Below, one piece after another: positions 42,424-51,969 of a stretch of 51,969 nt of DNA. Within the stretch, counting starts at the first letter, position 1. Each line of letters begins with the position of its first letter. The notes beneath the pieces were generated by a model that searched no databases, had not been told where the DNA came from, and saw nothing but the letters and a program-made list of their open reading frames with translations. The translations under genes and the position numbers were made by a program. Source of the DNA: a virus; IMG/VR virus record IMGVR_UViG_3300007513_002219, positions 1 through 51,969 of that record. The stretch is one strand, 5' to 3'.

Positions 42424-45400
42424 ATGTCAAATTACGGGCAGCAAAAATATCTCAGCTCTTCGGTGATTGTCTCAGGCTTAGATAAACCAAAGGGCATCCA
42501 CGTACCCAAAAAGGGTGAAACGTATGATGGAGAGATCTATTGGTCAGAGCTTGGCTCTACCGAAGAAGATATTTTACCCAGCGACCGCGAGTCAAAAAAG
42601 AATACTGAAACCTTTTTTCATACGCCGGGCTCCCTAACGGAAAGCTGCTCTAAAAGCACCCTTGGGGTAATAAAAAGAGGAAATCTAAATGGCCTCGGCC
42701 AAATCTATGATATAGAAACGATTCAGACAGGAAACATTTACGGTGACGGAGTTTGTGCGCCCTTTCTCGGAAATTCCTTATATATCGACGCCACCACCGG
42801 ATCTGCGCTCTGCTGGACAGATGTTCTAGGGGGCAGATATGATGTAAAAGGAGGTTATTATGGATTTGTGGGTCACTCTCGATTAAATGAGTCCGGCACA
42901 GAGGCCACCACTTATCCCTATTTTTATTGGGGTTCAGACGAACCCGGAATTAACCAAGCCGGCTGTACTTGGATTACTGGCAGTCATCACAGCGCCGGCC
43001 AAACGCCGGGAATACTCTGGGCTTCACAACGAGAAGGTGCCACCGGACTTTGTTATAAATCGTCTTCTTTGAGCCCAAACTCGGCATCAATGCAGATATG
43101 GTCCTCCTCTCTCGCACAACCCAACGGTCCCGGACAATTCCCCTATTCTGTGGCGTATGATGAATCTGAAAATTATGTTTATTGGACAACTTTGGGTTCA
43201 TCGGAGGGAGATGGCACCGCTGGAAATAACAGAAACTTCTCAGGAAGCGATGGGAAGATTTGGCGTGGCAACTTGGACTTAACAAATTTAACCATGAGCA
43301 ATGTAGAGGTTTTGGTGGAGGGTTTTTATCCGACGGCATTAACACCCTCATACCAACCCGCCGGGCACTCTTGCACAAATTATCCAATTGCCTTATCTTT
43401 GGATCTAGATAGTCGCTACATATATTGGTCTGCCGGAAAACTCCAAACGGAAATGGGCGAACAGTGCTTTCCGCTCATAGCGTTTCAAAACTATGAAGGC
43501 GGCCCACAGCGAAGCATTTATCGCTGCTCGATGGACGGCACACATCAGACTTTTAAAACTGGATTAGGAAACCCCTATGGCGTCGCCGTTGATAGTAAGA
43601 ACAGAAAGCTGTATTGGGCAGACCAGTCTGGCGACGAGATTAAGAGAGCCGATCTTGCACCCGGTTCAGCTGCCGATACCATCATATCTAGTGGTGAAGG
43701 CTCCGCAGACGGAGTTTATGATCTCGCCCTCGATGTTGATGCTGACAAGCTATTCTACATAACAAAGGATTCGATTTTAAAAATATTCTCTTCTAGCTTA
43801 GATGGTTCCGGAGGTGGCACACTTATAGACAGTTACAGTTCCTCCACTCCCCGTGGCATTGCCCTCGATACGTCTGCTCAAAAAATCTACTGGACAGACT
43901 CAAGCAGACACTGGGTTCAACGTATGGACTATGACGGCTCGAACAAAGAGACACTGGTTGATGATACGGGAACACACCCAATCGAAAACCCTGGCGGAAT
44001 TACCCTAGATACGGCTGCCGGACAGATGTATTTTACAGAGTTTTACAACGGCGCCGAGGCAATTTTAAGGGCCCCAATGGACGGAACATCATCAGCCCCC
44101 GTCGAGACTTTAGTGCATTCATCTTCGGTGTTTCCCATGAATTTTCCATGTGGAATTGATTTAGATATCCCCAACCGGCTAATGTATTGGGTAGACGGGA
44201 CGACCGACACCACCGTACCTTATGATGGTGTCTGGCGAGCGTCCATGGATGGAACAGCCTCATACAGAGGAGCCCCAGAAATGCTTATAAATCTGTCCCC
44301 CGACGGAGGATCGGGGGTTATAACGAGGTATATTTCTCTCGACCGGCCCGGAAAGAAAATGTATTGGAGCGACTCGGAGACGGACATAATCCAATATGCC
44401 GACATGTCTCCGGTTCAAGAGGTTGTATCGAATTTAAATATGCCAATGGCAACTTCCATTGCAGATGGCCACCTATATTGGACAGATATGGTTGATGGAA
44501 CAATATCTCGTCGACCTCTTGTGGGCACCGGATATTATGCGCCTGTAGGAACACAGCCGATGGACAGAGATGTTTGGTATAGTAAGTTCCAACAAGTAAA
44601 GAACTTGCCGGAATCTTCAGAAATTAAAGATTCTTCCATAGACCAGATAAACAAGAAGATATATTGGCTAGCGTCCGGATATACAGAATCTTTTGAACAA
44701 GAGCATCCTGGATATTCAGCTACAAGCAGTGCAGACCCCGCCGATTCGTATGTGGGGAATTTTAGTTCCAGTGGAAACTGGTATAACGGATACCAGGGGG
44801 CATCCCCGGATGGAACAGATGCAAAACCCTACGCATTTTTGTGGAGGAAGGGAACAACCCCATCTGGAAATACCGGGCCCACAAACGCCTACAGGGGGGA
44901 TTACTATGCCTATTGCGAAGCATCCGACAATCCCGCCAACGACGGCCCCCAAGGCCCCGGAACCAACTACAAGATTTTTGAAATGTCTAGGTCATTTGGG
45001 ACAGCACACACTGTTAAAGAGATGTCGTTTTGGTATCACATGTTCGGCGCCGCCATGGGCACCTTGGAGGTTTCGAGAAGCACAAATGGTACAGATTGGA
45101 ACGGACTTACGTTTTATGCCGATGGTATATCCACCACCTCATTGTCTGGACAGCAACAAACCGCCAGTGCAGATCCGTGGCGCGAAGCCACCGTCAATCT
45201 TTCGGCCATGGCCGGCTCATCATTTTATGTAAAAATACGATCCATTACGGGTGATAATTACACAGGGGATCTATCAATTGATTATATTCAATTTGACCCA
45301 TCAATAAAAAGATCAGATCTCGACGGCGGAAGCGTCGAAGATATCCTTACGGGCTCTGTAGCCGACGGCGCAGCCCGTATCGCAGTTTCGCCGGAGAATG

Positions 45401-47142
45401 ATAGATTCTATTGGGCTGACAACGATCTTAATACTTTAAATTCCGGAAGCATCACTACCACCTCATCTTATGGGGCAATCACCTCAAGTCTTCCCTCCTC
45501 TGTTGGCGGCTTGGCATATAATTACTTGGATGATGTAATTTATTTCTCTTCGGGCTCTTCTGTTTATGCGGTGACGGGAACTTCTGGAGACTCAAACCTC
45601 TTGTATGAGGTGGGCATTGCAAGCGAGATCCTAGATATCAGGTATGACCCAAGAGGGATCGAAAAATATAGCGGCCTCCAGGGTCGCATATATATGCTGA
45701 CTAGGTATGACGATGCCCCCTACAACGGCATGCATATTACTTCATTCATGGACAAGCATGGCAAAAATGATGAAACTGTTTGCTATAACGATTGGGAAAA
45801 TTATACGACCGTTGACTATCCCTCTCCTACATCGATGGAGCTCGATTTGGATAGGAGAGACGCATATTTTCTTAATCACGGAGAGGAATTTGCAATTGTC
45901 ACAAAGTGCCCGATGGCAGAACCCATCGCCACCTACCCGCCATCAGCAATGCCGCCATTCCCTCCCATTGCTCGCTACCCCATCGCAGGAACAACGGGAT
46001 CTGAAAACTTACCAACAATACTTTCAACGAATAGGTCAGGCTACCCAGACTATTACGATATCGACAACCTCAGCGTCCCAGATGCCGTTCTTAGGACAAT
46101 TTTCTATACGGACGGGAATAACACTGACATTCTAAAGAGGGATAAGTCGGGCCTCTATTTCGGGTCTCAAATTTTGGTCCACGAGACATATGAAAATGCA
46201 AATGGCTGCGCTGTAGACTATTACAATAAGAAAGTTTATTATACTAAATATGGCGGCGGCGAAGCATATGTTCAATCCTCTAGTTTTGATGGATCGAATT
46301 GGGGCACCGTTGCTGGCACTTTCGGTGCAGCGGGTGTCACTATTCGTGGTATTGCAGCTGCCCCCAAGCTTGGTAAAATATTCTGGTGCCGTCGCAACGG
46401 TTCGGATCCTGCAGACAACACAATTTATAGCGCATCACTACACGGCGAAAACATCGGAGTTGTCCTATCGGGCCTCCAAGATCCTTATGATGTTGTGATT
46501 GATCAGGAAAATAACAAACTTTACTACGTAGATGGCGCCAACGGAGCCCCCGGCGGATACTGGACAAACCAAGTATTTAGTGCCAGCGTCGACGGATCAA
46601 ATCACGGCCCACTTAACAGCGAGATACAAACTCTCCTCCAGACTGATGTTAATGATAGCTGGGGCAACCCAGCTATAGATTTAGACCGCCTCAGTCAAAC
46701 TTTATACTTTGTCGGCCGCTATACCGGAACCCCAACAGACACCAGAGTCCACAAGTGTGATATCTACGGAAAGAATGCATCTCTTATCCTAAGAGACCAG
46801 CAGCCAGACTCTATAAACCCAATTGACATTTTGGTGGACCCATGGGCAGACAGACTTTATTATATGTTTAATGACACTCCTGATTATTGCATGTCTAGTA
46901 GCTTATCCAACCCCGGTACTGGCTCTGAGAATTTATCTGGAGTGGCGTGGATACCGACGGGAAGCGGTGGTCCATCCTTATTAAAAATGTCTTTTTACTT
47001 TGAAGGTCGTGGGAAGAATGTAAATAGGTACTCCGGACCAGACCTGTATACGATTACCAACTCTGGCTCAAATGGCGATATTTCCAGAACCTCATCACCA
47101 CTCGTAATTCTAGGAACCAACAGTGAGCCAAACAAGACATAA
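42424..47142 (+). CDS. Giant YWTD beta-propeller tail protein with nested MAM-like domain
   Basis: 1572 residues, directly after the tail fibre. Roughly twenty repeats follow the LDL-receptor class B (YWTD) pattern, for example RKLYWADQSGDEIKRADL (43604), QKIYWTDSSRHWVQRMDYDG (43879), KKMYWSDSETDIIQYADM (44354), GHLYWTDMVDGTISRRPL (44466), KKVYYTKYGGG and NKLYYVDGANG. Six such blades form one propeller, so two or three propellers are expected. Between KKIYWLASGY (44653) and IKRSDLDGG (45306) lies a jelly-roll of about 200 residues with MAM features: SFEQEHPG, GPTNAYRGDYYAY, MSFWYHMFGAAMGTLEV, and DLSIDYIQFD at the end. No signal peptide is present. It is probably a receptor-binding or adhesive component of the virion; LDLR-B and MAM domains are best known from animal extracellular proteins. 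Confidence 0.8.
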   Translation: MSNYGQQKYLSSSVIVSGLDKPKGIHVPKKGETYDGEIYWSELGSTEEDILPSDRESKKNTETFFHTPGSLTESCSKSTLGVIKRGNLNGLGQIYDIETIQTGNIYGDGVCAPFLGNSLYIDATTGSALCWTDVLGGRYDVKGGYYGFVGHSRLNESGTEATTYPYFYWGSDEPGINQAGCTWITGSHHSAGQTPGILWASQREGATGLCYKSSSLSPNSASMQIWSSSLAQPNGPGQFPYSVAYDESENYVYWTTLGSSEGDGTAGNNRNFSGSDGKIWRGNLDLTNLTMSNVEVLVEGFYPTALTPSYQPAGHSCTNYPIALSLDLDSRYIYWSAGKLQTEMGEQCFPLIAFQNYEGGPQRSIYRCSMDGTHQTFKTGLGNPYGVAVDSKNRKLYWADQSGDEIKRADLAPGSAADTIISSGEGSADGVYDLALDVDADKLFYITKDSILKIFSSSLDGSGGGTLIDSYSSSTPRGIALDTSAQKIYWTDSSRHWVQRMDYDGSNKETLVDDTGTHPIENPGGITLDTAAGQMYFTEFYNGAEAILRAPMDGTSSAPVETLVHSSSVFPMNFPCGIDLDIPNRLMYWVDGTTDTTVPYDGVWRASMDGTASYRGAPEMLINLSPDGGSGVITRYISLDRPGKKMYWSDSETDIIQYADMSPVQEVVSNLNMPMATSIADGHLYWTDMVDGTISRRPLVGTGYYAPVGTQPMDRDVWYSKFQQVKNLPESSEIKDSSIDQINKKIYWLASGYTESFEQEHPGYSATSSADPADSYVGNFSSSGNWYNGYQGASPDGTDAKPYAFLWRKGTTPSGNTGPTNAYRGDYYAYCEASDNPANDGPQGPGTNYKIFEMSRSFGTAHTVKEMSFWYHMFGAAMGTLEVSRSTNGTDWNGLTFYADGISTTSLSGQQQTASADPWREATVNLSAMAGSSFYVKIRSITGDNYTGDLSIDYIQFDPSIKRSDLDGGSVEDILTGSVADGAARIAVSPENDRFYWADNDLNTLNSGSITTTSSYGAITSSLPSSVGGLAYNYLDDVIYFSSGSSVYAVTGTSGDSNLLYEVGIASEILDIRYDPRGIEKYSGLQGRIYMLTRYDDAPYNGMHITSFMDKHGKNDETVCYNDWENYTTVDYPSPTSMELDLDRRDAYFLNHGEEFAIVTKCPMAEPIATYPPSAMPPFPPIARYPIAGTTGSENLPTILSTNRSGYPDYYDIDNLSVPDAVLRTIFYTDGNNTDILKRDKSGLYFGSQILVHETYENANGCAVDYYNKKVYYTKYGGGEAYVQSSSFDGSNWGTVAGTFGAAGVTIRGIAAAPKLGKIFWCRRNGSDPADNTIYSASLHGENIGVVLSGLQDPYDVVIDQENNKLYYVDGANGAPGGYWTNQVFSASVDGSNHGPLNSEIQTLLQTDVNDSWGNPAIDLDRLSQTLYFVGRYTGTPTDTRVHKCDIYGKNASLILRDQQPDSINPIDILVDPWADRLYYMFNDTPDYCMSSSLSNPGTGSENLSGVAWIPTGSGGPSLLKMSFYFEGRGKNVNRYSGPDLYTITNSGSNGDISRTSSPLVILGTNSEPNKT

Positions 47143-47210
47143 AACCACCATTTACGCAATAAACCACATATCAGCATATTTATTAATGTTAAGAAGAATA
47201 TAAGGTATTT
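47143..47210. other. Intergenic gap before the last giant gene
   Basis: 68 AT-rich bases without a gene. Contains CATATTTATTAATG (47175-47188), a loose relative of the 13-base motif of other gaps, and AAGG (47202-47205) as the ribosome site for ATG 47211. A weak AAATAAA/TTTATT inverted repeat is present but has no GC stem, so I do not call a terminator. Confidence 0.4.
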
Positions 47211-50200
47211 ATGAGCAACGACGGAAACAAATCAGCAAGAAGAGTCCCATTCACAATGTTCAGTTCCTCCGCAACAGGAGGGTACTTAACAGACCTACAT
47301 GCAAACTTCACTTCCAGCATAGAAATAAACAACATGCACACGGATACTTATGGAGATTTCCGGCATCCTCCGATGCAAGGTCCGTTTACTGAGCAACACG
47401 TTGGCGGAATGCCCCACCGACACACCAAGATTCTTTTGTCGGGAGACATGGAGTATATTACCACAAACGTTGATGGGCCAGATGGTTATTGGGATGAGAC
47501 GCCCCTCTATGTGACTCCTTTGGATTCCCCCGTCAGCACAGATACAGTTTGGCAATTGGACGGCAGCGGTGATTTAACTCCGCTAACGGGAGCATTGATT
47601 TCAAACAATACTATATGGGAATTGGTGGATGCCGATACTGCCCTCTCACCCGGCGAGCCCGACGAGGAGAGTTATTGGCGAATCTATAAAACGGACTGCA
47701 AACCAGAGGGATTCTATATTATTCCCCTTGCCGGCAATTTAAATGTATATGGCGCAGATTATGGAACAGCCCCTCGCTCTTGGCTTTATCGAGACGAGTT
47801 TGCAAAACGGCCATTGAACATTAGAAATATCAAAAGTGGAGACGCATGCACTGTTGTGGGCAATTTTAGCATGGAATACGAAGTTGTTCAGATCGCAGGA
47901 AGAACAATAAATCCTAGACATTATGCAGAATATCCAGAACAATATACAGCCGAATTCCCTCTCCATCGGGGAACAGAAGGAAGGGTTTTAAATACCCTCA
48001 ACGAAGACGGCCAACCAGCCACAGGAACCCTTCCCGATTACACTCTTCCCGACAATACAGGCTCTCTTAACAACTTCATCTTTGTAAGCAAATTCTCAGC
48101 CCCCGGCGACAGATACACAATGTCTCGTGGATTTTTAAATCCAATTGGCGAGGAGCTGTCGGCCTACAATGCGAGTCCATTTAGAAACTTGACAGCCAAA
48201 GCTGAATTATCTGAAGACTTGGCAACGCATACGCCGAAAGCAACCGATATCCCGCCTCTATCTGGCACCCTCTACCACACAACAAACCGGAATACGAGAT
48301 TATATAAAGAATTATCTGGCTCTTCTTCTGATGTTGTTATAGATAAACTTGTGTATGACGACGGATATGTAACTCACGCCATACCTCAGAGTACATTGCA
48401 ATATAGTTGGGTTACTGCCTCGGCCGTTACAACCCGCAGCGAATTTCCAGGGTATGCCACCGGAAGTGATATCGCCTTCTATTCAAATAGCGTCGGCTTT
48501 GATTCCCCAATGAACAATGTTTATATTGATCCGGTTAATGCTACACAATCTTTTGATTCCTCCGGCTCCGTATATGGATATAACAGTTGGAAGGAAATCC
48601 GAGGAGGAGAAAGAAGACTCTCCAGGTATTACAGGGAACACAATATTCTCCCCGTCACCAACGAGGTCTCTGAAAAGACAACTCAATATATTGAACCACC
48701 AGTTGTGGCAAAACACCTGCCAATGGAACATGAGTTGGCAATTGATGCGACAGGAACCCCATTCCTCCTCTCAAGTGTTTATGGAAACAAACTAACTCGT
48801 TATTCAAACAACGCAATTAATGTACTTTATAATTTTTGGGTATCGGATGCGAATACTAAATATGCGGAGCTAAAAAGTTTATATATCAACAGTTCAGTGC
48901 CAGCAGCAAACAATCCAGTTAAAGCATTTTATTCTTTGACTTATGGACAAACCTTGTGGCCCAAGGACGAAAACGCCTTTATGAAAAAGGTAAGAGTAAG
49001 AGGAAATTACCAAGAAGTGCCGGGGACAGGCTTGCGAGGATACGACAGATTATACGGAACTCAGAACAAAATGAATAGCCCCAATCTGATGAGAGATCCA
49101 ACCGCTCTAAATTCACAAGGAGTTGCTAACGCATCTTTGGCTTTCGATCCGATGAAGACCGACGGCGCCAACTCCTTTCCAAATCTTGGCACCGGCGTAA
49201 CGCCTGGAGTTTTCTCCGGCGATGTGGGAGAGCTTAATTTTGATACTGACAGATCTTTCACATCAAGCGCCTCTCCAATATCTTCTTTAGACTTTTTTGA
49301 AACGAACTACCTCCGTGTTGACTTGACGAGCAGCGACTACAATGAGAGACTTATCGAGCAAATGTCAGGAAAAAACAGATGGTATGACAACTATGATGAT
49401 TATGAGGAAAACATGAGAGGCATGAAAAAGGAAACCTCAATCCTCCCAGAGTTTAGAATTTCGGAACACATGGATTATTATATTAATGAGGCAGCAGGAA
49501 ATTTCCGGGCAGAGAATAAGAACTTTCTCACTCTCCTCGGAGCAAACTACACCTCCTCAGCCGAGACACAAACTTCTACAACCTTCAATGTGGATTTTGA
49601 TAATACCTATTTATCATCCGAGGAATTTGATCGCTTGAAGCAAATTAGAGACGATCACCTCACCTATGCGAAGCCAAAGAAAATAACCCTCAAAGCAACG
49701 GGGGTAAAGAAGCTGCTTCCCTATAACGGGTTCTACCCGGATACGAGGACAGTTCAGCTTGGCAACTTACTTAGCGAATCATTGTCGGCGGATATTGTGG
49801 GGTATAAAGCAGATCCTACAAATCCCGACATTGAGGAGACTTTTTTGGAAAGATCTGATGAACATGGATACGAGGCTTTCTTAAAATCCCTTGCTTCTCC
49901 GGGACTTTTGTATAATACTATGAAGGCTGGCATCGCAGTTAGTTATCCTGTTTATAGTCAGATCCCTGCAACATCATCTGTTCCGTTTGAGCCTCCGTTT
50001 GAAGTTGGATCAAATGCTCGCCTTATAAACCCAACTGCCGAAATGGCCCTTTCTTCTAGCGTAACGTCTAATTTCACTCTTCCCTTCGAGGCGCTTGTTA
50101 ACTTAAATGAAAACTTACCAAAGGGAGAGAGGGTTCATTTAGTGAGTTCAAATCCGGCCCAACTTGAGGAGGGTTCTTTTGCTACGAGTTCTCTATATTA

Positions 50201-51969
50201 TGGAAAGTGGGGAGGCTCGAAGAAACCAAATTTTGAAATAGCTGCACATAATTATCTGGCCGAAAGTGTTAATTTCTTTTTAAAGAAATCACAACTTAAC
50301 ACATTTTTATCGGCCCCCCAAGTTGAGTTCGCGGATGTGGAACCAGACAAGAAATACTATATGGATGTGGTCTTGAGGGACGATGCGGAGATGAATAAGT
50401 TCGCTGAATATGGCGGTGTAACTGCTTCCTGGCCAGTCTTTGAAGATGTGAGTGAAGATATTCTACAAAGCGCGCCCAACTTAGGAGCAGGAACAATTGT
50501 TAAATCTGCAATTATTGAAGATGGTTCCGGTGGCGCATATTCCCTTTGGGCAACTTCAAGGACCGTATGTGATAGCACTAATTCTTCCGATGTTTATTTT
50601 GTTCATACCTCTGATATTGGATATTCGAGACTCCTTCAAACAATTCCATCCCCAAATACAAATGATGCCTTTGGGTATTCGATGGATATTTGTTCTGGCA
50701 CAGTCGGTCGAACCTCCTCCGACATATTATTCACTGTTAGTGATAATTCGATGCTTGACGATGGGACGCAATATTTTGTCTTATCCACTGGTTCGGCCGG
50801 CGAAACATATAAATTTGTTTGCACATCGTCGGTGACAGGGGACATAGCTCCCAACATTTTTGAATTCGAAAAAGACATCAACGCAAAGGAGAGTGCCACA
50901 AATCTCGCAGCCGTGATCAACTTATCAGCATCAGAGTTCACTGCGACCGCCTTTAACCCAGACTCGGTGAATAATTATTATTATATCAGAATTTCTTCTT
51001 CTGTTGCTGAAGCCACCGCCAACGCCTACAACCTTACATCAACCTTGTCTAATACCACGCCCACCGACTCTTTACTCAGCGGAGGGTCTGACGGAGAACA
51101 GGGCAACTTTTTTATAATCGGTGCACCATGCACCGCCCCAGAAGATCTTTTAGACTGGGAAGACACCTCTTTTGGTAATTGCTCTGAAAACGACGTTTAT
51201 GCATATCCGCATGGCCAGGGACAATACAGCGAACTGCCCGCTGCCCGAATGCAAACTGGCAGTGCTTATCTTTATTCCCACGTCCCTAGTTCGAACAAGC
51301 TTACGCTGGAAGAAACAATTAGTCCTCTATGGCTGTTTTATAAAGGCGGGATGTCGGGTCCTGATCCATGCGTTCCTTATGGAAACAGTGAAACACCAAG
51401 GCATTGTAGTGGTGTCGGCAAAGCCGTCGCAATTTGTAATGATAATCAATACCACGATCAGGCCATCAATGGCATTCATTGGGCTGTGGCAGCAAACTAC
51501 GTTAACTCCTCCATCGGCACCAGCGGAGATCTCTATTATCCAATGCAGGGCGTAGCACTTTGGATGAACTATCAAAGGGCCGGCGATTTTGACCAATACT
51601 CTGACCCTTTAGAAACCGGCCCTGCTTATCTTTTAGATGGCTGGTACCCTACATTCCCTGGGTCAAACCCTGGAGACGAACAAGCAACGTTGTCCCTTTC
51701 GATAGGCGCCGACAATACAGGCAAAGTAAGGGCCGTCATAGCCGCATCGGATATTTCTGCATCCACGACTGGCAATGTTGCCTGGGCAACGTTTGAAGAG
51801 GGCCCCTCTAAAAGTGCACCATGCCCCGTTCTAACTGGCCCACCATCCCCCTCACCCGGCGTTACGGGCTCAATAATACATAATGCATCCACAACGGAAG
51901 ACTCTTGCAGGGTCGCGGTGTCAGCAATAAAGAACGCCCCGGATGCTGATTTTCATTATGCCATATCGT
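47211..51969 (+). CDS. Giant virion structural protein, truncated by the right edge
   Basis: An open frame runs from ATG 47211 (N-terminus MSNDGNKSARRVPFTMFSSS) to the end of the window without a stop, at least 1586 residues. I checked the frame at several points (49260, 50040, 51000). The N-terminal 150 residues contain PHRHTKILLSGD and acidic turns. The middle is beta-rich with HTPKATDIPPLSGTLYHTT, YNFWVSDANTKYAELKSLYI and YDNYDDYEENMRGMKKETS. The last 400 residues are Ser/Thr/Asp-rich with repeated short strands and a Cys-containing part (CVPYGNSETPRHCSGVG). It follows the YWTD gene and looks like another large tail or fibre-associated protein. No named domain was recognised. Confidence 0.8.
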   Translation, partial: MSNDGNKSARRVPFTMFSSSATGGYLTDLHANFTSSIEINNMHTDTYGDFRHPPMQGPFTEQHVGGMPHRHTKILLSGDMEYITTNVDGPDGYWDETPLYVTPLDSPVSTDTVWQLDGSGDLTPLTGALISNNTIWELVDADTALSPGEPDEESYWRIYKTDCKPEGFYIIPLAGNLNVYGADYGTAPRSWLYRDEFAKRPLNIRNIKSGDACTVVGNFSMEYEVVQIAGRTINPRHYAEYPEQYTAEFPLHRGTEGRVLNTLNEDGQPATGTLPDYTLPDNTGSLNNFIFVSKFSAPGDRYTMSRGFLNPIGEELSAYNASPFRNLTAKAELSEDLATHTPKATDIPPLSGTLYHTTNRNTRLYKELSGSSSDVVIDKLVYDDGYVTHAIPQSTLQYSWVTASAVTTRSEFPGYATGSDIAFYSNSVGFDSPMNNVYIDPVNATQSFDSSGSVYGYNSWKEIRGGERRLSRYYREHNILPVTNEVSEKTTQYIEPPVVAKHLPMEHELAIDATGTPFLLSSVYGNKLTRYSNNAINVLYNFWVSDANTKYAELKSLYINSSVPAANNPVKAFYSLTYGQTLWPKDENAFMKKVRVRGNYQEVPGTGLRGYDRLYGTQNKMNSPNLMRDPTALNSQGVANASLAFDPMKTDGANSFPNLGTGVTPGVFSGDVGELNFDTDRSFTSSASPISSLDFFETNYLRVDLTSSDYNERLIEQMSGKNRWYDNYDDYEENMRGMKKETSILPEFRISEHMDYYINEAAGNFRAENKNFLTLLGANYTSSAETQTSTTFNVDFDNTYLSSEEFDRLKQIRDDHLTYAKPKKITLKATGVKKLLPYNGFYPDTRTVQLGNLLSESLSADIVGYKADPTNPDIEETFLERSDEHGYEAFLKSLASPGLLYNTMKAGIAVSYPVYSQIPATSSVPFEPPFEVGSNARLINPTAEMALSSSVTSNFTLPFEALVNLNENLPKGERVHLVSSNPAQLEEGSFATSSLYYGKWGGSKKPNFEIAAHNYLAESVNFFLKKSQLNTFLSAPQVEFADVEPDKKYYMDVVLRDDAEMNKFAEYGGVTASWPVFEDVSEDILQSAPNLGAGTIVKSAIIEDGSGGAYSLWATSRTVCDSTNSSDVYFVHTSDIGYSRLLQTIPSPNTNDAFGYSMDICSGTVGRTSSDILFTVSDNSMLDDGTQYFVLSTGSAGETYKFVCTSSVTGDIAPNIFEFEKDINAKESATNLAAVINLSASEFTATAFNPDSVNNYYYIRISSSVAEATANAYNLTSTLSNTTPTDSLLSGGSDGEQGNFFIIGAPCTAPEDLLDWEDTSFGNCSENDVYAYPHGQGQYSELPAARMQTGSAYLYSHVPSSNKLTLEETISPLWLFYKGGMSGPDPCVPYGNSETPRHCSGVGKAVAICNDNQYHDQAINGIHWAVAANYVNSSIGTSGDLYYPMQGVALWMNYQRAGDFDQYSDPLETGPAYLLDGWYPTFPGSNPGDEQATLSLSIGADNTGKVRAVIAASDISASTTGNVAWATFEEGPSKSAPCPVLTGPPSPSPGVTGSIIHNASTTEDSCRVAVSAIKNAPDADFHYAIS

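Noticed and set aside
40015-47142. Diversity-generating retroelement acting on the fibre genes
   Set aside because: No reverse transcriptase and no template/variable repeat pair with adenine-specific differences was seen; the only fibre repeat differs by one T/C.
47143-47210. Rho-independent terminator after the YWTD gene
   Set aside because: Only a weak AT inverted repeat (AAATAAA/TTTATT) with no GC stem and no T run after it.
1-51969. tRNA or rRNA genes, integrase, transposase
   Set aside because: Gaps between genes are too short for tRNAs (the longest true gaps are about 50-107 bases) and none folds as a cloverleaf by eye; no recombinase motif was found in any frame read.

Overview
The window reads as part of the genome of a large tailed bacteriophage with T4-like virion genes (myovirus type, Caudoviricetes). 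Anchors are a gp25-like baseplate wedge protein (32279-32704), a gp6-like baseplate wedge protein (32758-34551), a gp55-like late sigma factor (21441-22160) and a string of very long tail or baseplate genes. Genes are packed with ATGA, GTGA or TAATG overlaps, nearly all on the + strand. There is no rRNA, tRNA, integrase or transposase. PhoH, a Cas4-like nuclease and a short J-domain protein are typical of marine T4-like phages, so an aquatic Gram-negative host is likely; the host itself cannot be read from this sequence.

Layout. (1) 1-4691: the end of one + strand gene, a two-gene minus-strand unit (lipoprotein serine protease, then J-domain protein), then PIN-PhoH, an HExxH metallopeptidase, a small basic protein and a PD-(D/E)XK nuclease. 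(2) 4700-20099: a 15 kb glycan cluster. It has three GT4-type glycosyltransferases, a GT42/DUF115-like protein, CMP-sialate-type cytidylyltransferase (NeuA), a stub of a lost neuB, a methyltransferase, a NeuB synthase without its C-terminal domain, two GT2-like transferases, GT11 and GT10 fucosyltransferases, a cupin, DUF268, two more methyltransferases, a miniature DegT-type protein, GDP-mannose 4,6-dehydratase, a HAD phosphatase and a type II glutamine synthetase. (3) 20109-22453: small conserved phage genes, a zinc ribbon, a membrane-anchored protein and the late sigma factor. (4) 22454-51969: virion genes, comprising a hub with an M15 peptidase domain, a spike-like protein, a 2580-residue protein, gp25, gp6, a DNRLRE-like protein, a LamG protein, a tail fibre, a 1572-residue YWTD-propeller protein carrying a MAM-like domain, and a further giant gene that runs off the right edge.

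How it fits together. The cluster can plausibly make a CMP-activated nonulosonic (sialic-like) acid and a GDP-6-deoxyhexose and transfer them onto a glycan. The product may decorate the virion or alter the surface of the infected cell; the sequence does not decide which. The virion half is rich in sugar-binding and adhesion-like domains (LamG, DNRLRE-like, MAM-like, YWTD propellers), suggesting an elaborate host-recognition apparatus. The glycan cluster contains a 38-codon neuB stub and an out-of-frame tail behind gmd, signs of gene loss and replacement. Three intergenic gaps, before phoH, gp6 and the fibre gene, share a 13-base motif (CTATTTARAAYAG) that is a good candidate late promoter or regulatory site.
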